Below are positions 36,427 through 49,647 of a stretch of DNA of 64,000 nt, one piece after another. The stretch lies in NCBI GenBank assembly GCA_037367405.1, contig JAZKJV010011401.1, positions 310,001 through 374,000 of the forward strand, written 5' to 3'. Every line of letters begins with the position of its first letter. The stretch's first letter is position 1. Both the position numbers and the translations under genes were made by a program. This stretch comes from Ottelia alismoides. Its lineage: Eukaryota; Streptophyta; Magnoliopsida; Alismatales; Hydrocharitaceae. Below the pieces are notes generated by a model that ran no database searches, was not told where the DNA came from, and saw nothing but the letters and a program-made list of their open reading frames with translations.

Positions 36427-37321
36427 AAAAATCCTGGAAAAATGATTTGTTAAATCAATTAAAAATACCGATGGTTTTATTAATTTTAGGTTATTAAATG
36501 AAAAATATTCATTATTTTTTGAATTAATTTATTATGGTTTTTATTTATTTTTTTGATGTTTAAAATTATAAGTTCCCTTTGAGGTTTATATATAGGTATA
36601 TTTATCCATATATTTTAATATTTTATTTTTATTTTGTATATTTAAATTTCATTATTTTATTTTATTATTTTATATATTTATAAATTGATTTTATTAACAT
36701 AAATATATTTTTATTTTATTTTTCTGAATTATTATGTATAATTAAATAAATAGTTGTATTATCTATATAGGTATATTTATAGGTATTATACCTATGTATT
36801 TTATACAAGTATTTTATTTTTACATTTTCTTTATGTTTTTATTTCTATTTTAATATACAGATATATTGTAAATAATATTTATAAAATTATAAAAATATAA
36901 ATTATAAAAATAATTAATAATAAATAAAATAAATATTTTAATCGGTACAAATATACAACAAGAGTCTAAAACCTAACTTTCAAACCGTAACTCCAAAAAA
37001 TATGAAATCACCTTCACTAAATAGCTTATTAAAAGTTATATACAATTAAAGATGATTTTGTTTTTATTTGAGAGATACAGGTCTGGGAAATTGGGGTTTT
37101 GGAATTTTATTCATATCATAACTTTTTATCTATACATTATTTTTGTATGAAATCAATTTTGTATTTTTCTATATTTTATTATCTACAACTTTCATGTACA
37201 AAGTTTCTTTATTTTTAGGTATAAAAAGTGGAACTAAAAATGGGTCCCAAAAATGAAGGAAAATAAATAAAATAAAAGGGAAGTTTTATTGGTTTTTGGC
37301 CCTTATCTCCCCCTCCTTGTC

Positions 37322-37347
37322 GACCTAGTCATCGAGATGACTAGGTC
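37322..37347. promoter_or_regulatory. 11-bp perfect hairpin near the start of LTR C
   Basis: GACCTAGTCAT and ATGACTAGGTC flank the loop cgag. It lies about 215 bases inside the element's 5'-most LTR end and recurs at the same place in B (41,703-41,728) and, with one or two changes, in A and D. Confidence 0.7.
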
Positions 37348-37562
37348 TCGGGGTTTCGGGTCATAAAATATTTTCAATGTTTTATTATTTTTCTTTTATT
37401 TTCTTTATTCTATAATTTTATCTTTAAAAATTGTATTTTATACATTATTTACACAATAATGCTTGAATGATAAAATGCCTAAATTAAGCATATTTACATG
37501 CATTTACTAGGGTTTCTAAGGCCAAAATGATAGAATAAAGATGATGAAACGTAGATTCATCA

Positions 37563-37578
37563 TCCCCCTATACTTGCC
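37563..37578 (-). other. Polypurine tract of element C
   Basis: On the minus strand it reads GGCAAGTATAGGGGGA and then the LTR start TGATGAATC. This is the expected primer site for plus-strand DNA. Confidence 0.8.
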
Positions 37579-39520
37579 TTTGCTAGTCCCTAGTAAACAC
37601 TTACGCAATAAGTACAGAAAAAGAAAAACAAAGAAAAGAAAAAGAAGAAAATTGGATTTAGTTTAATTATCAAACTTGTCTTAGCAAAATCAAAGTTTGG
37701 AGCTTAAATTAGACCATTGGAATTTTAGTGTGTGCGGAACCTTAATGGGAATCATATTTGAAATCCAACAACCTCCAACAACCTTCAAGTCTTCTCAATA
37801 GCCAGGTCAGAAATACTTCAACTCTTACGCAAACCCTTACGACTATGAATCTGACTCGTACAGTGTAAGTGATGGTGGCTCTCCCAAAAAATGACAAAGA
37901 GACTGACTTCTCCAGTATGACAACCCAATGATTCCCCAATCCAATAACTCCTTCCTCGAGGAGTGGGGTATTCCCTTCTAAGTTCAGGTGACAACTGGCT
38001 CAAGTGGAGGGGGTGAAGAGAGGAATAAACGGTAGCCAGTGTGGCTACCTATCCTAGGATGCAAGACCAGTGTAGTCAAATCATCCAGCTACAGGCTCCC
38101 ATCATCTGACTTTGAAACTCAAGCTTGCTTATTTTCTATACAACATATACACACTCCGATAGGTATTTTATTTTTATACAAGTCTGTCCACTTTTTTGGA
38201 GTTTTTTTTGGAATACTATTTACAGTAGCATATATATAAGGAGTTTTTCCTCTTGAGCCAGTAGACTATCCCTCTTTTGAAGCTTTATTGCAACATACAC
38301 TCTCCTTTCTTTAGAATTCCTAATCACTGGATGGGTTGAGGTGCATGTCCCTCCCTAGAGGAGGACAAATGTTTCCACTTGTGTGCGTCCCATACAAGAA
38401 AATCCAACCCCCTAACCACTCCAACTGAGTTGAGCCAAGTGAAAGTTGCAAGTGTCAAAGTTAGGTCATTATCAACCAGAGTCGTGCGTGCGCTCTGAAA
38501 TACTCTACTTAGGCAGTCAAGAATCTATTGAACCAAGTCCCGTAATCCTCAAAGAATTAAGTCAACTAGACTTGAAGTACCTCAATTGCAGTTCCTATAA
38601 GGTTCCTATTATTTAGGTAGATTTAAGTTCCAACCAAGCTCCAATCTTCGGATTTTACTAAGACTTGTTCAAATATCGAGCTCAATCCAAAAAAATGTTG
38701 ATGCTTTGCAAATGCTATGCAGAATGTAGAAAATATTTTTGTGATGCAATTTTCAAAGATTTTGAACTTTTTATGGATTTTTGAAAAGGATGATGCATAT
38801 GCATTTTTTAGATTTTTTGTATTTTCAAAAGTATTTTCAAATGTTTTTGGTATTTAGTTTTGCAAATATTTTTGGAATTTTTGAAAACAAAAATGTTTTG
38901 GATAAAAACTAGGTACACAAATTTACACAGGGATGCTTCTATATTTACAAAAATTAGGTTTTTTAATAATTTAGAAGGGGTAAGTGGTCAATTTTATAAG
39001 TATATATATAATGAATTTTGGTGTGATGTATATATTCTTCAAACTTATTTGAAAAGGTTTTTCAAACAATTTTTGAAAACTATAGTCCAAAATATTTTTT
39101 GAAAATATTTTCTATAAACATGTACACGTATTTGAAAATCATTTTGCAAAGGTTTTTCAAACAGTATGTATAGATTTTTCAAAATATTTGTGCAACCCTT
39201 TTTCAAAACATTTACAAATTGTTTTTCAAATATTTTTATTTCACAAAAATAAAATAATTTTGTAAACAAAAAATGTTTTTTTAAAGGATGAAAATATCGA
39301 ACAAAACGTTTTCCAAATTGTTTTCAAAAAGATTTTACAAAAAGATTTTCAAACTATTTTTCAAATATTTTACAAAAAAACATTTTCACCTGATTTATCA
39401 ATCAGTAAATACAAAATAATTTGAGGAATAATCAACATATCTTTGTTAAGTGTTTTTAATGAATTTTATTTTATTTTTAGCCATATTATGAATAAAAATA
39501 CGAAAGTACAAGTTATGGCT
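37579..39520 (-). other. Long untranslated 3' region of element C
   Basis: About 1.9 kb lies between the polypurine tract and the stem-loop array. It includes a 61-codon minus-strand frame at 37,818-38,003 (starting MSQLSPELRREYPTP) that has a close match in element A. It also has an AT-rich run of 'tttgaaaa'/'ttttcaaa' words at 38,700-39,400. No known domain was found. Confidence 0.6.
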
Positions 39521-39529
39521 AAAGTATAT

Positions 39530-40150
39530 ACGACCCCTCTATACATAGCTTAAGCTATGTCCTCATAGATCAGAGAGAAAAAGAGAATACGTAACTCGTA
39601 CTGAGTATAGGAAAAGTCTAAAGAATAAAGGAATGAATGAAGAAAGGAATGAATCAATGAGAATTTGACCGTCCCCTCATACTTAGGATCAAATAATCCT
39701 AAGTATAGCAGATTGTATACAAAGTAGGGAGGGTCAAGGGTGGGATCGAACATATCGTACTCAAACTATCTCGCCATATACTTAGGGTAAGAATCCCTAA
39801 GTATAGACAAGAAGAGGAGACATTGGAGAGGATCGAAAAGAATGAAAGAACTCGAGGTGCACACCCCTATACTTAGGATAAAGTACATCCTAAGTATAGA
39901 AGACTGTCAACAAGGGGAGACACATTTTTCGGTAGAAAAAGAAAATAGAAAAGGAAAAGAAGAAAAAGAGGAAAAGAGATCTGAAGATGGAAGAAGAGAT
40001 TAGAGAGAATGTACACACCACTCCCCCTATACTTAGGGTAAAAGAAGCCATAAGTATAGGCAACAACAGGAGTAATGAAACGGAAGGACGACTGAACACT
40101 CGGCTCGTCCACCCCCCTATACTTAGGACAAAGTACGTCCTATGTAAAGA
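39530..40150 (-). repeat. Stem-loop plus polypurine array, element C
   Basis: There are six modules at about 39,535, 39,675, 39,777, 39,867, 40,023 and 40,113. On the minus strand each reads as a hairpin (ctatacttagg / cctaagtatag) followed by a G run. Spacing is about 90-155 bases. Arms are mostly 10-13 bp with loops of 4-10. Confidence 0.85.
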
Positions 40151-40259
40151 AAATGCGAGAATAGGGTGGATGAACAATACGGGAGATAGACAGAGGGAAA
40201 CGAATGAATATACAACAGGATGGATGCACAAAGGGTCAAGAAGGTCGAAAGCGAACTTC

Positions 40260-41491
40260 TTGTGAAACCGTTGAGGAATGGATCTGGTATGGTGTAGGTC
40301 AACATCGGGGTCCACAAAAGACACAAACCGATCAGGGTCGATAGGGTGAGGGTCCTCAGTGGTCCTAGGGTGTGAAGGTATAGACAGAATAGTGGAAGAA
40401 GTACGACTAGGTCCGGCCTTGGTTGTCTCACTAATATCAAAGTGAAATGGGACAAACTCATCATCATCGAAAGAAGTACAGTCAGAGTTGTCCTACGAGG
40501 TCTCATCTAGGTCAAAACCAAAAGGAATGAACTCATCGGTGGAAGTAGTCGAACTGTTCCTCCTCAAGAGTCTCAACCAGGCCATCCTTCTCATCAAAAG
40601 GCTCGAATTCCTAAATAAAAGCAACAAGATCAAATTCGGCCTTTTCAGCTTGATCTAAATCTAAGTGAACAGGAACAGACTCATCAGTGAAAGTAGTCGA
40701 AACCTGCCCATCCTATTTAATCTCTGAATCTGCCCTCCGCTCAATGGTGTCGATCGTGTAAATCCCGCAGATGTCAGCAACACATCGCCACACACCGAAA
40801 GAAGGAACTCTGAGGTCCATGCTTTCTGATTCTTCCTCCATGGGGAGGAATTCTCGGGTCTCAATTGAATCCAACATACAACAAAAGTCTCTGATGGTCT
40901 CATCTAGGTCATGGTCCTCGGTGTCAGCTAAAATAGGTGTGGTCACATCAGGTGCAGGTCTCTGATCGGAAAGGGTGCAGTGATGACCACTTTACTTTCG
41001 TCAACATGACGGAAGTGAATCTATCCTGATCCATAGTCAATAAAGACCCTCGCTGAGGCAAGTAATGGCCATCCTAGGATGATTGGAGAGTGCTCCACTG
41101 TGGTGGTCTCCATGGGAAATACGACAAGATCAACATTGTACCCCATGCCCTGAATCGAAATGACGATGTTTTAAGGATACCCCTCGGCCTCTTGATTGAT
41201 CCATCAGCAAACTGAACGATCATCTTGGTTTTCTTTAGAGGCCCTAACTGAAGAGATTGTACCAGTGACAAGGGAATGATGTTAATCAAAGCACCACCGT
41301 CCAAGAGAGTGTGATCACATATTAAGTCAGAGATGGTGCAGATGATGAAAGTTATAGCAGTGTTATTTCTCCTAGGAATGGGACGGTGAGTGATGGCAAG
41401 GGCAGTGGCAATGCTAAGAATGTGATGCCTAGATCTTCTCTTCCGCTTTCTCTTCTTAGGAAGAGGAGCAGATAAGCAGGTCATGGCCTGC
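40260..41491 (-). pseudogene. Protease and acidic C-terminal coding region of element C
   Basis: In minus orientation, SAPLPKKRK is followed by a retropepsin-type stretch with LLDGGALINIIPLS (DGGAS in the relatives; here the Ser is changed to Leu), QFADGSIKRPRG and so on. Next comes ILADTEDHDLDETIRDF and WRCVADICGIYTIDTIERR. Frames change several times (41,074, 40,946, 40,903, 40,506), so the coding region is broken. The N-terminus is cut by element B's insertion at 41,491. Confidence 0.8.
41487..41491. other. Presumed target site duplication of element B, left copy (cctgc)
   Basis: These five bases precede TGATGAATCC of element B. The partner copy should lie beyond the right edge of the window, after B's 3' LTR. 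Confidence 0.5.
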
Positions 41492-41702
41492 TGATGAATC
41501 CACATTTCATCATCTTTATTCTATCATTCTGACCTTAAAACCCCTAGTAAATGCATGTAAATAACGTTAATTCATGCATTTTATCATTCATGCATCATTG
41601 TGTAAATATTGTATAAAATACGGTTTTTAAAGCCAAAATTATATAATAAAGAAAAGAAAAAGAATAAAATATTTGTAAATATTTTATGACCCGAAACCTC
41701 GA

Positions 41703-41728
41703 GACCTAGTCATCTTGATGACTAGGTC
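41703..41728. promoter_or_regulatory. 11-bp perfect hairpin near the start of LTR B
   Basis: GACCTAGTCAT, loop cttg, ATGACTAGGTC. Same position as in element C. Confidence 0.7.
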
Positions 41729-42638
41729 GACAAGGAATAAAGTAGGGGGAGATAAGGGCCAAAATAAATAAAAACATCTTTTATTTAACCCATTCTTTAT
41801 TCATTTTGGGACCTATTTTTGGTTCCACTTTTCATACTTCAAATAAAGAAACTTTGAACATGAAAGTTGTAGATAATTAAATAAAAAAATACAAAATTGA
41901 TTTCACTCAAAAATAATGTACAGATAAAAAATTATGATCTGAATAAGATTCCAGAATCCCAAATTCCCAAACCTGTATCTTGCAAATAAAAACTTGAAAT
42001 GCCTTAAACTCACCTTTAATTGTATATAATTTGAAATAATCTATTTAATGAAAATGGTTTCGTATTTGGCGGAGCGACGGTTTGAAAGTTGAGTTTTGGG
42101 CCTATATTATATACTTGTACATATTAAAATATTCATTTTATTGTTTATTCATTTTTTATAATTTCTTATTTTTATAATTTTGTAAATATTATTTATAATA
42201 GATGTGTATATTAAAATCAGAATGAAAACTCAAAGAAAATACAAAATAAAATACTTGTATATATAGCATACCTAGGTATAATACTAGTATATATATACCT
42301 ATAATTACTACTTCTATTTTATTAAGTGTATAAAACACTTCAAAAAAATAAAATAAAAATAAATTAAAGTGTATAAAAATATTTTTTAAATTTATAAAAT
42401 AATAAAGTAAATAATAAAATTATATATACAAAATAAAAACAAAATATTAAAATATATAGATAAGGAAACCTATATAGGCCTAAAAAGGTCACTTGTATTT
42501 TTACACTTCATAACAATAAATAAAAATCATAATATAATACATCATAAAATAATAAACATTTTTTATTTAATAATCTAAAATTAATAAAATCGTTTTCTAA
42601 TTTTAATAGAATTTCCAAGCTTTTTCCCCAGACTTGTT

Positions 42639-42666
42639 CCTGGTTGGTCCACGTGGACCAACCAGG
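42639..42666. promoter_or_regulatory. 28-bp perfect palindrome with G-box centre, LTR B
   Basis: Identical arms to those in LTR C. It is followed at 42,673-42,700 by a degraded TTGAC pair (gagttggcc / ggtcaactc). Confidence 0.8.
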
Positions 42667-45284
42667 GGGCGGCAAGAGTTGGCCTCTGGTCAACTCTCTG
42701 CCCAACGCCTGGGCTGCGTCAGAAGTGTTTTTTTGTCTCTTTTTCTGGATTTTTTCGAGGCGCTTCCTTTCACATTTTCGTGTCGACGTTTTCAGAGATT
42801 TTGTTCCTCGTGGAACGAGCTTACACACCCTGGGCTCTTCACGAGCTGAGGATCGTCGAGCGCACCGCCATGCCTCGTTCTTTGCATCGTCAGGGACAAC
42901 TTGTACAAAACACCCCCTATCTCCATTTTTCAAAATCGAACCCTCCTTTACCTTAGCTTGGCCTCGCATTGGAGCTCTGGATCGACTCCCGTGACAGGGG
43001 AGCATCCAGCTCCTTCGCGTGAGGGCCGGCGAAGGCCGGAGCGACGCTTCCACCTCCCATCTCCGGTCAACGGTCGTGAGGTACCTACCTTGCATTTTCA
43101 ACCCTTGAGGTTTGTATTTTTATTTACTTTTCTCGTATTGTTAGGTTCACCATAATCCTAGGATCCCTTTCCCCCGTTCGCTTTCGATTAGCACCCAATT
43201 AGTCTCCACGCTACCCCTCGCCGGAGCTTGCTCCGGTGAGTTCCATTGTCACCGCTCGCCACTTCATTCCACCTCACTGCGGAGTCGGGGCATTTTGCCC
43301 CCAACTCCTTCAATGTCCTTTGCAGGTACCTGGAGCAGCGGACATACCTGAAGGAGATTTTCACCCTCGCTGGAGGCACCTGGGACATCCCTTCTTCTCC
43401 GACGTCGTAGAGGAGCCCAGTGGCCGCCATTGTGTTTTGAGGTCCCCATCACCGAGAGCAGGCATGCAGGTGATGCCTGGCATTTTTGGTGCAACAACGG
43501 ACGTCGGAGGAGGATGCCAACGTCGGAGGAAGCTCGCACCGGCGACCCTTCCTCCATGTTCATCCATCGTTTGTCCTCGTCGTCGGATCAAGAATTGCTG
43601 CCCATGTTCATCAAACCGTTGGATGGAGCTCGCCAGAACCGTCTGATCAGATTTGCCTTCTAATCGTGGCCCTCCATCGTCGTACGGGTACCAGCCATCG
43701 CGATCGTGACACGTGGATTAGTGAGATATGTTCAGCCGTCCGATCGTTAGTCGAGGGTATTTTGCATCCTCACCCCCAACTAGTTTTGTATTTGTTTATT
43801 TAAGACTAAATATTTCATCTACAGTTCATTAATCTTTGTAATATTTAGGAACCAACCCCTAAGCTTTCTCTTATTATATTTGGCTCCCTCGCCACGTCAC
43901 CTCACGTGCCTGTGAGTGTGAGGTGAAGGGCATTTTGCAGTGGGAACCCTGTGGGTTCGTTTATTTGCATTTTGGTCCAGCAAGTTCTTTACTGCGTTAA
44001 ATATTTTTTGGAAATTTTACAATCAGCCCCCTGGACGTTTGCTTATTTGCAGTTGTGCCCTTGCCATGTCATGTGTTTGGTGCACGTGGACTCTGGCGTT
44101 TTTGTAGGGATGGGATTGCGGCTTTGCATATTTATATTTATTCCTTTAATTCCAGTAATTGGTTGTATACTTTCTGGGAAAATTGCTTTTTGACCCCTGG
44201 CCTTTCTGATACTTCCATAAATACCCTTGCCAACATTCCATTTTCTTGCATTTAGTTCATGCATCTATAAAATCCCAAAAATTCTCAAAAAATAGACTTA
44301 AGTTTATGTTGCATCATATTATCACGCCATATTTTTATTTCATATTTTTATCACATTTTAATATTTATAAAAATTTAAAAACTTGCATCTTCAGCACTAT
44401 TTGCATTATAAAATGCATAAAAATTATAAAAGCATCTCAGAAAATTCCCCAAAAAATATATTTTGCCTATTTTAGTGTCTTTTAACTTCAATCCAAAATT
44501 CACTAAAAATTACAAAAGAAAAATCATAAAAATTACAAAGCCCCAAAAACCTTTATAAAAACATAAAAAATTCCTAAAAATCCTAAAAATACAATTTCAG
44601 TTTCTGAATTTTCCCTATTGTATTATCTTTAAATTAAAATTAATTTGAGAATTTTGGACAGTGTTTGATATTTTTCATCCTCATTTTAATTTCAGCCAGC
44701 AACATAGTTCACTGATTTCTAGTATTTTTACCGTCAAAAATACCAAAAAATTAGGAAAAATATAGAAAAATCACAAAAACATTTTTATTCCTGTATTTTG
44801 AGTATTTTTTCCCTATTTTTATCTCTCTCTTACCTCTAGTGTCTATATACATTCCATATATATTATATCTTTATTAAAAGAAAAAGAAAATAAAAAATTA
44901 TAAAATATAAAAAAGAAAATATAAAATCAGAAATTAAAAATCAAAATACGAAAATATAAAATCAAAAATCAAATAAAAAATATAAAAATCTAAAACCCAC
45001 AAAAAACGTAGCACAGTTATAGACAATTGATCACATTCACATTTTGAGCATTTTGCCCAGTTCTACCTGTCTGCTCCCTGTGTTCGACCTCTACACATAC
45101 TTGCACCTGTACACATCTTGTTGTAGAGTTATAATAAATTTTAACTCCGCACATTTACTTTCATTGCTTGAATTACTTGTTGTGGGTTAATTGTTATTTT
45201 AATCCGGATTTCGCGTGATCGATTCAACGACTGAGTTCCCACCTTGTGTGGAACTTAAGACCACCGATTTTTGGGTTAAACAAA

Positions 45285-45302
45285 TGGCACCGTTGCCGAG
45301 GA
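45285..45302 (+). other. Primer binding site (tRNA-Asp type), element B
   Basis: TGGCACCGTTGCCGAGGA differs at two positions from the complement of the plant tRNA-Asp 3' end. It is placed two bases after the LTR. Confidence 0.85.
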
Positions 45303-46635
45303 GCAATAATGCGTAGTTTGGATTTTTGCTTGATTGTGATTGTTTGTCTATTTTTGCAATTTTCCTTAGTTGCTTTCTATTTGATATATATTGTTGAGTT
45401 GTCTAACCTCCTGTTTTGTTGACTTCGTGCGAGGTACCGCTGATCGAGGGAGGCGCTCCACCTTAGGCGCCTATGCACCCACGTGAAGCCGACGACAGTC
45501 TGATCGCCTTGCACTGAAGGAGACTTAGAGATTTTTGAAGACCAAGCTCCATTTATTTGTATGCATTTATTTGTGTAATTTTTGTGAGAGAGAGACATTA
45601 ATTTGTAATAATATAGGACTCTTTAGGACACTTGGCCATTCTGGCCCAATTTTCAAGTGTTTGTACACTTGGGGGCTCACCGCGGCTTTTTACGGTTTTC
45701 ATCACATTTTTTTCCTTTGTTTTATCGGTTTCGTTTTTCTTATTTTATGTGATTGAGCCCTTAGTTTTAGGATTGCTTGCGATAAATTAAGGCCAAACAC
45801 CTAAAATATTTTCCTGTACCTATAGTCTCGTTTGGACTTAGTCAAATCTAAATTGCTTCTCACTTAGTCTCGGAACCACCACGCCGCGAGAGTCCTCCAT
45901 ACAACGCGTGCAGGACCCACCTTGGTGGGCACCGAGGAGGCTCCAAGACCGGACACTTCGGTTCCATTCTAGGTCATTAGCATCTGTTCTTCACGCTAAT
46001 AGCAATTTCTGAAACTTAGGGTGATTTCATCGGCTTGCATTTGCATATAGATAGGTTTCAATTCTGCTGAGAATCCTTGCATGTAGAGTGCTGGAGGCAA
46101 GGTGAGCATTTACGCTTTAGCATACATCATTGTTTTGCCACTTGCATTGCTTTTCCAACTCTCCCTTTGTTTTTGATCACCTAGGTGCTAAGTAAAATTG
46201 ACTCCTCGTTAGGATCATGCATTTCTCACAAAAAAAACAAAAAAAGAGATAACCAATAAAATTGGGACTGCTAATGTTACTTGACCCTAAATTTGTCTAA
46301 AAAGAAAAATCTTATATTGGGGCGAGTAATCACCTCATTGTTTTCGTTTTACATTGCTCGCACACACACTAAGGATATTGCCCAAATCCCATTTCAACCC
46401 CCCAAGTGTTTGTGCAATTTTGGACTTCTCACCTAACTCTAAAACAGACAAGATAAAAAGACCGACTTTTCGGTCTCTACCTAGTTGAGTAGGTGAATTG
46501 AGGGTTTATCTTGTGTGAGTTTGTTTGTTCTTGCTTGTGTGTATTCTAGATCACCTCTGCGCATTTGCGCTTTCTTCTTTACTCTCTTGACTTGACCTTC
46601 ATGTTCTCCCGACTATCATTTCCTCTTGTTTCGAG
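45303..46635 (+). other. Leader of element B
   Basis: Untranslated sequence of 1.3 kb lies between the primer site and the first Met. It is closely matched in element A (55,494-56,720, reversed). A splice-donor-like ggcaag|gtgagc at 46,097-46,108 is conserved in A. No open frame of note was seen. Confidence 0.6.
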
Positions 46636-47190
46636 ATGGCCGACTGGAGCATATTTTATCCGGACTTTGCGGATCCCTCGTGCACTCCAGTCGGTCCACC
46701 TCCTTCTCTCCAGGAGGACTTTGCTCCCGACTTTTTTACATACCCGCCTCAGCCACAGTATCAGGACTCGGACTTCTACCCACACCCACCTCCACCTCCG
46801 CATTTCCACCTTTACATCCACCCGAGACTGATATGTTGGAGTCACCTTTCATGGAGTCCACCCTTGAGCACTTGACCCAAATAATGGATCATATGAGACA
46901 CAGGATTGACAACCTCACTAGCATAAATAAGAGCGACCATGACATTCCACCATTTGATGATATGGGTTCATTCGAGGATTTTCATTAGAGATTGCAATCG
47001 CCTAAAATACAAAAAAATGAGAAAAAGTTAAAAATCCAAAAAGAGTTCAGGAGACCTTTGGTTGATTCATACTGTGAGGAGAGTGCCCACTTGCCAGATC
47101 CTTTGACCGCACAACCTTTCACACCCTATCGCACCTTTGACCCAGAGGATGCCACTGTACAGACTGCTCTTGGCGTTCCTCGTGTATATG
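46636..47190 (+). pseudogene. gag-like N-terminal part of element B polyprotein, interrupted by element A
   Basis: The start MADWSIFYPDFADPS matches element A's MDPWSVSYPDFADPS, so the ATG at 46,636 is preferred. A Pro-, Asp- and aromatic-rich part follows, then a helical stretch (LEHLTQIMDHMRHRIDNL), then PKIQKNEKKLKIQKE and EESAHLPDPLT. The frame shifts near 46,800 and there is a TAG at 46,986. At GVPRVYV the frame is cut by element A. The reading resumes after the duplicated atatg as VDSDFLPCMEE. No zinc knuckle or recognisable retrotransposon gag domain is seen, so the 'gag' role is inferred from position. Confidence 0.7.
47186..47190. other. Target site duplication of element A, left copy (atatg)
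   Basis: Repeated at 60,403-60,407. Removing A and one copy restores an uninterrupted codon series of element B. Confidence 0.95.
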
Positions 47191-49647
47191 TGTTTAACCC
47201 AAAAATCGGCAGTCTAAATATGTCTCACACAAGGTAGAGACAAAGTCGCTGTGGTGACCGCACGAAATCCGGATTAAAACAACAATTAACCCACAACAGA
47301 TAAATCAAGCAATGAAAGTAAATGTGCAGAGTTAAAATTTATTATAACTCTACAATAAAGATGTGTATAGGTGCAAGTATGTGTAGAGGTCCAACATAGG
47401 GAGCAGACAGGTAGAACGGGGGAGTGATGCACAAAATGAGTGACTGTGATCGATGTCTATCTATGTTATTTTTTGTGGGTTTTTGGTTTTATATTTTTTT
47501 ATTTTGATTTTTAATTTTTATTTATTTTTAATTTTATATTTTTATATTTTCATTTTTAATTTACTGATTTTGTATTTTCTTTTTATATTTTATATTTTTG
47601 TATTTTCTTTTTAAATTATAGAATATATATAAAGGTAAGAAAGAGGAGGATAATGTATTTATAAAAAAAAGTAAAAATAAGCAAAAATCAGGAAATAAAA
47701 TGTTTTTGTTTTTTTTTCTAATTTTATAATGTTTTTTGTGATTTTTATAGATTTTTCCTATTTTTTTGGTATTTTTATTGTTAAAAATACTATAAAACAG
47801 TGAAATAACTTGCTGGTCGAAATTAAAATGAGGATGAAAAATAGAAATAAGAGTCCAAAATTCCTCTAGTTACTTTTAAATTACCGATAACAAAAGAAAG
47901 AAAATTCATGAAAAGAAAACACAATTTTTAGATTTTTTTATAAATTTAATAAATTTTTATGAAGGTTTTTAGAGTTTTATAATTTTTAGGGGGTTCTTTA
48001 GTATTTTTTTAATGATTTTTGAACTGAAATTAAAAGACACTAAAAGAAACAAAAATATTTTTTTTTGGGAATTTTCTGAGGTGTTTTTATAATTTCTATG
48101 GATTTTATAATGCAAACAATAGTGAAAATGTGTGTTTTTGAATTTTAAAAATATTAAAATGCAATAAAAATGCAAAATAAAAATATGACATGAAACTAGA
48201 ATGCAACATGAGTCTACGATGATTTTTTGGTGATTTTCGGAATTTATACATGCATGGAGAAAAATACTAGAAACATAAAGAAACTACACACATGCAAGGG
48301 GTATTTTTGTAATTAGCTAGAAACTCAGGGCCACGGATGCAATTTTCTAACAAAATAAACAACTCAAAAAATGTTGCAGGATCAAAAACTAAACCAAAAA
48401 CCCGTAGGGGCTTCGTAGCAAAAATCACCAGGTCAACGTGCGTACGCACGCGCATGGTGAGGACCTAAAGGTAATAACCCAAACCTCGGGGGTCCAAACG
48501 CAAATATTACACAACATTTAAAACTGCCGCTGAAGGTTTAAGTATTACGTATTAAATACAAAAAGGGGTCGGGTTTAGTGTGCAAAATTCCCAGACCTGC
48601 AGATCAAATGGTGGGGTCGTTCCCACTTAAACACGTGTCAACGCCTCCTCACGCGATGATGCTTCGCAATCCAGCGGCTGCGATTAGATTGGCAATGACA
48701 ATCGAGCGGCTCTATATGTGAAGATCGGATGGCTGAGATGAGATCTGGAGAGGGCCCTTGATCCAACGGTAGACGGCCGCGGAGGAAGAACGGGGAGGAA
48801 CTCGCTGGGGCGAGGTTCCTCCGGCTCAATCGCGCGTCTCCGGCGTCTTTGCTGCTTACAAAATGGGCCATTGAGCTCCTACGAAGGTCGTAAATCCACC
48901 TGGGGGCGCAAAAAGGGCGGAGGAGCACCGTGGAGCCTCCGCGATGTCGGAGAGGCAGAGATGTCTAGGTACCTCCGGCGAGAGACCAAAATTGCTCCCC
49001 AGGCGTCGTTGTCGTTCTCGAACCTGCAGAAATTGTCAATAGGGTCGTGGGCAAATTACCACGACCCTCCGATGGGCGGGTAGTGGTGGAGAAGGCGGAT
49101 ACCGTGCTCGCCGGAGCTCGCTCCGGCGAGGTGATGGCGATGGTGAACTAATGGGTATGAATCGAGATCGAAGGGGATGGATCTATTCCTAGGGCTACGG
49201 CATATAAGAAATTGCAAGAAAAATGAAAGAAAATGTAGGTACCTCACCGGTGAATGGGAAGCAACACCTCCACGGCAAAGGCTCATCGGAGATAGATGGA
49301 GATACGCCAAAGACCGGCCTTGCGCCGCCTCGATCGGCTGGAGGTGGTGGTGTCACCACGACCGGTTCGGAGCGCGAAAGAAGAGGGGAAAAAAGGGGTC
49401 AAAGGATGTTTAAGGAGGATGGGAAGTGACGGGTGCGGTTTTGAAAGAAGGTCAGGGCGGCTCCAAGAACGATGTGTGGCAGGTGCTGTAATTATCCAAA
49501 GACCGAGATAACGCAAGGGCGTGTATCACGGATCTGTAAGGATCAAAAGTCGTGAAGATTGCATCGCAAAAGGGGAAAGGATTAGCCTCGAAAAATCTGC
49601 AAAAATAGGTCAAAGTCACGGTCTGACACAGCCCAGGCGTTGGGCAG

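Larger units (their letters stand above)
33777..37562 (-). mobile_element. 3' LTR of element C, 3,786 bp
   Basis: The ends are TGTTTAACTCG ... GATTCATCA. Landmarks in window order are: the terminal segment with 'gtgtcgaacatagggaac' (33,960-33,990), an AT-rich half, a CACGTG stem-loop (34,979-35,000), a GC-rich centre (35,320-36,360), TTGAC and G-box palindromes (36,367-36,426), an AT-rich U3 part, and a hairpin (37,322-37,347). Confidence 0.9.
33777..41491 (-). mobile_element. Element C (minus), 3' half, interrupted by element B
   Basis: The 3' LTR lies at 33,777-37,562, with the internal region from 37,563. Reading continues in minus orientation through the 3' region, the stem-loop array and the acidic coding part to the protease, where it stops at 41,491 because element B is inserted. 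The missing 5' half must lie beyond 64,000. Presumed target bases at the left are ctggg (33,772-33,776). Its coding sequence has more frame breaks than A or B, which fits its being older. Confidence 0.85.
41492..45282 (+). mobile_element. 5' LTR of element B, 3,791 bp
   Basis: The ends are TGATGAATCC ... GGGTTAAACA. It carries the early hairpin (41,703-41,728), the 28-bp palindrome (42,639-42,666), a GC-rich centre (42,660-43,780), G-box-containing stretches (43,890-43,925 and 44,050-44,090), an AT-rich half, and a terminal segment with 'ccctgtgttcgacctct'. Frames of up to 197 residues in the GC-rich centre have no family resemblance. Confidence 0.9.

Noticed and set aside
42508..43101. 197-residue minus-strand frame in LTR B
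   Set aside because: It lies in the GC-rich LTR centre, with overlapping open frames on the other strand and no counterpart of similar length at the same place in LTRs A and C.
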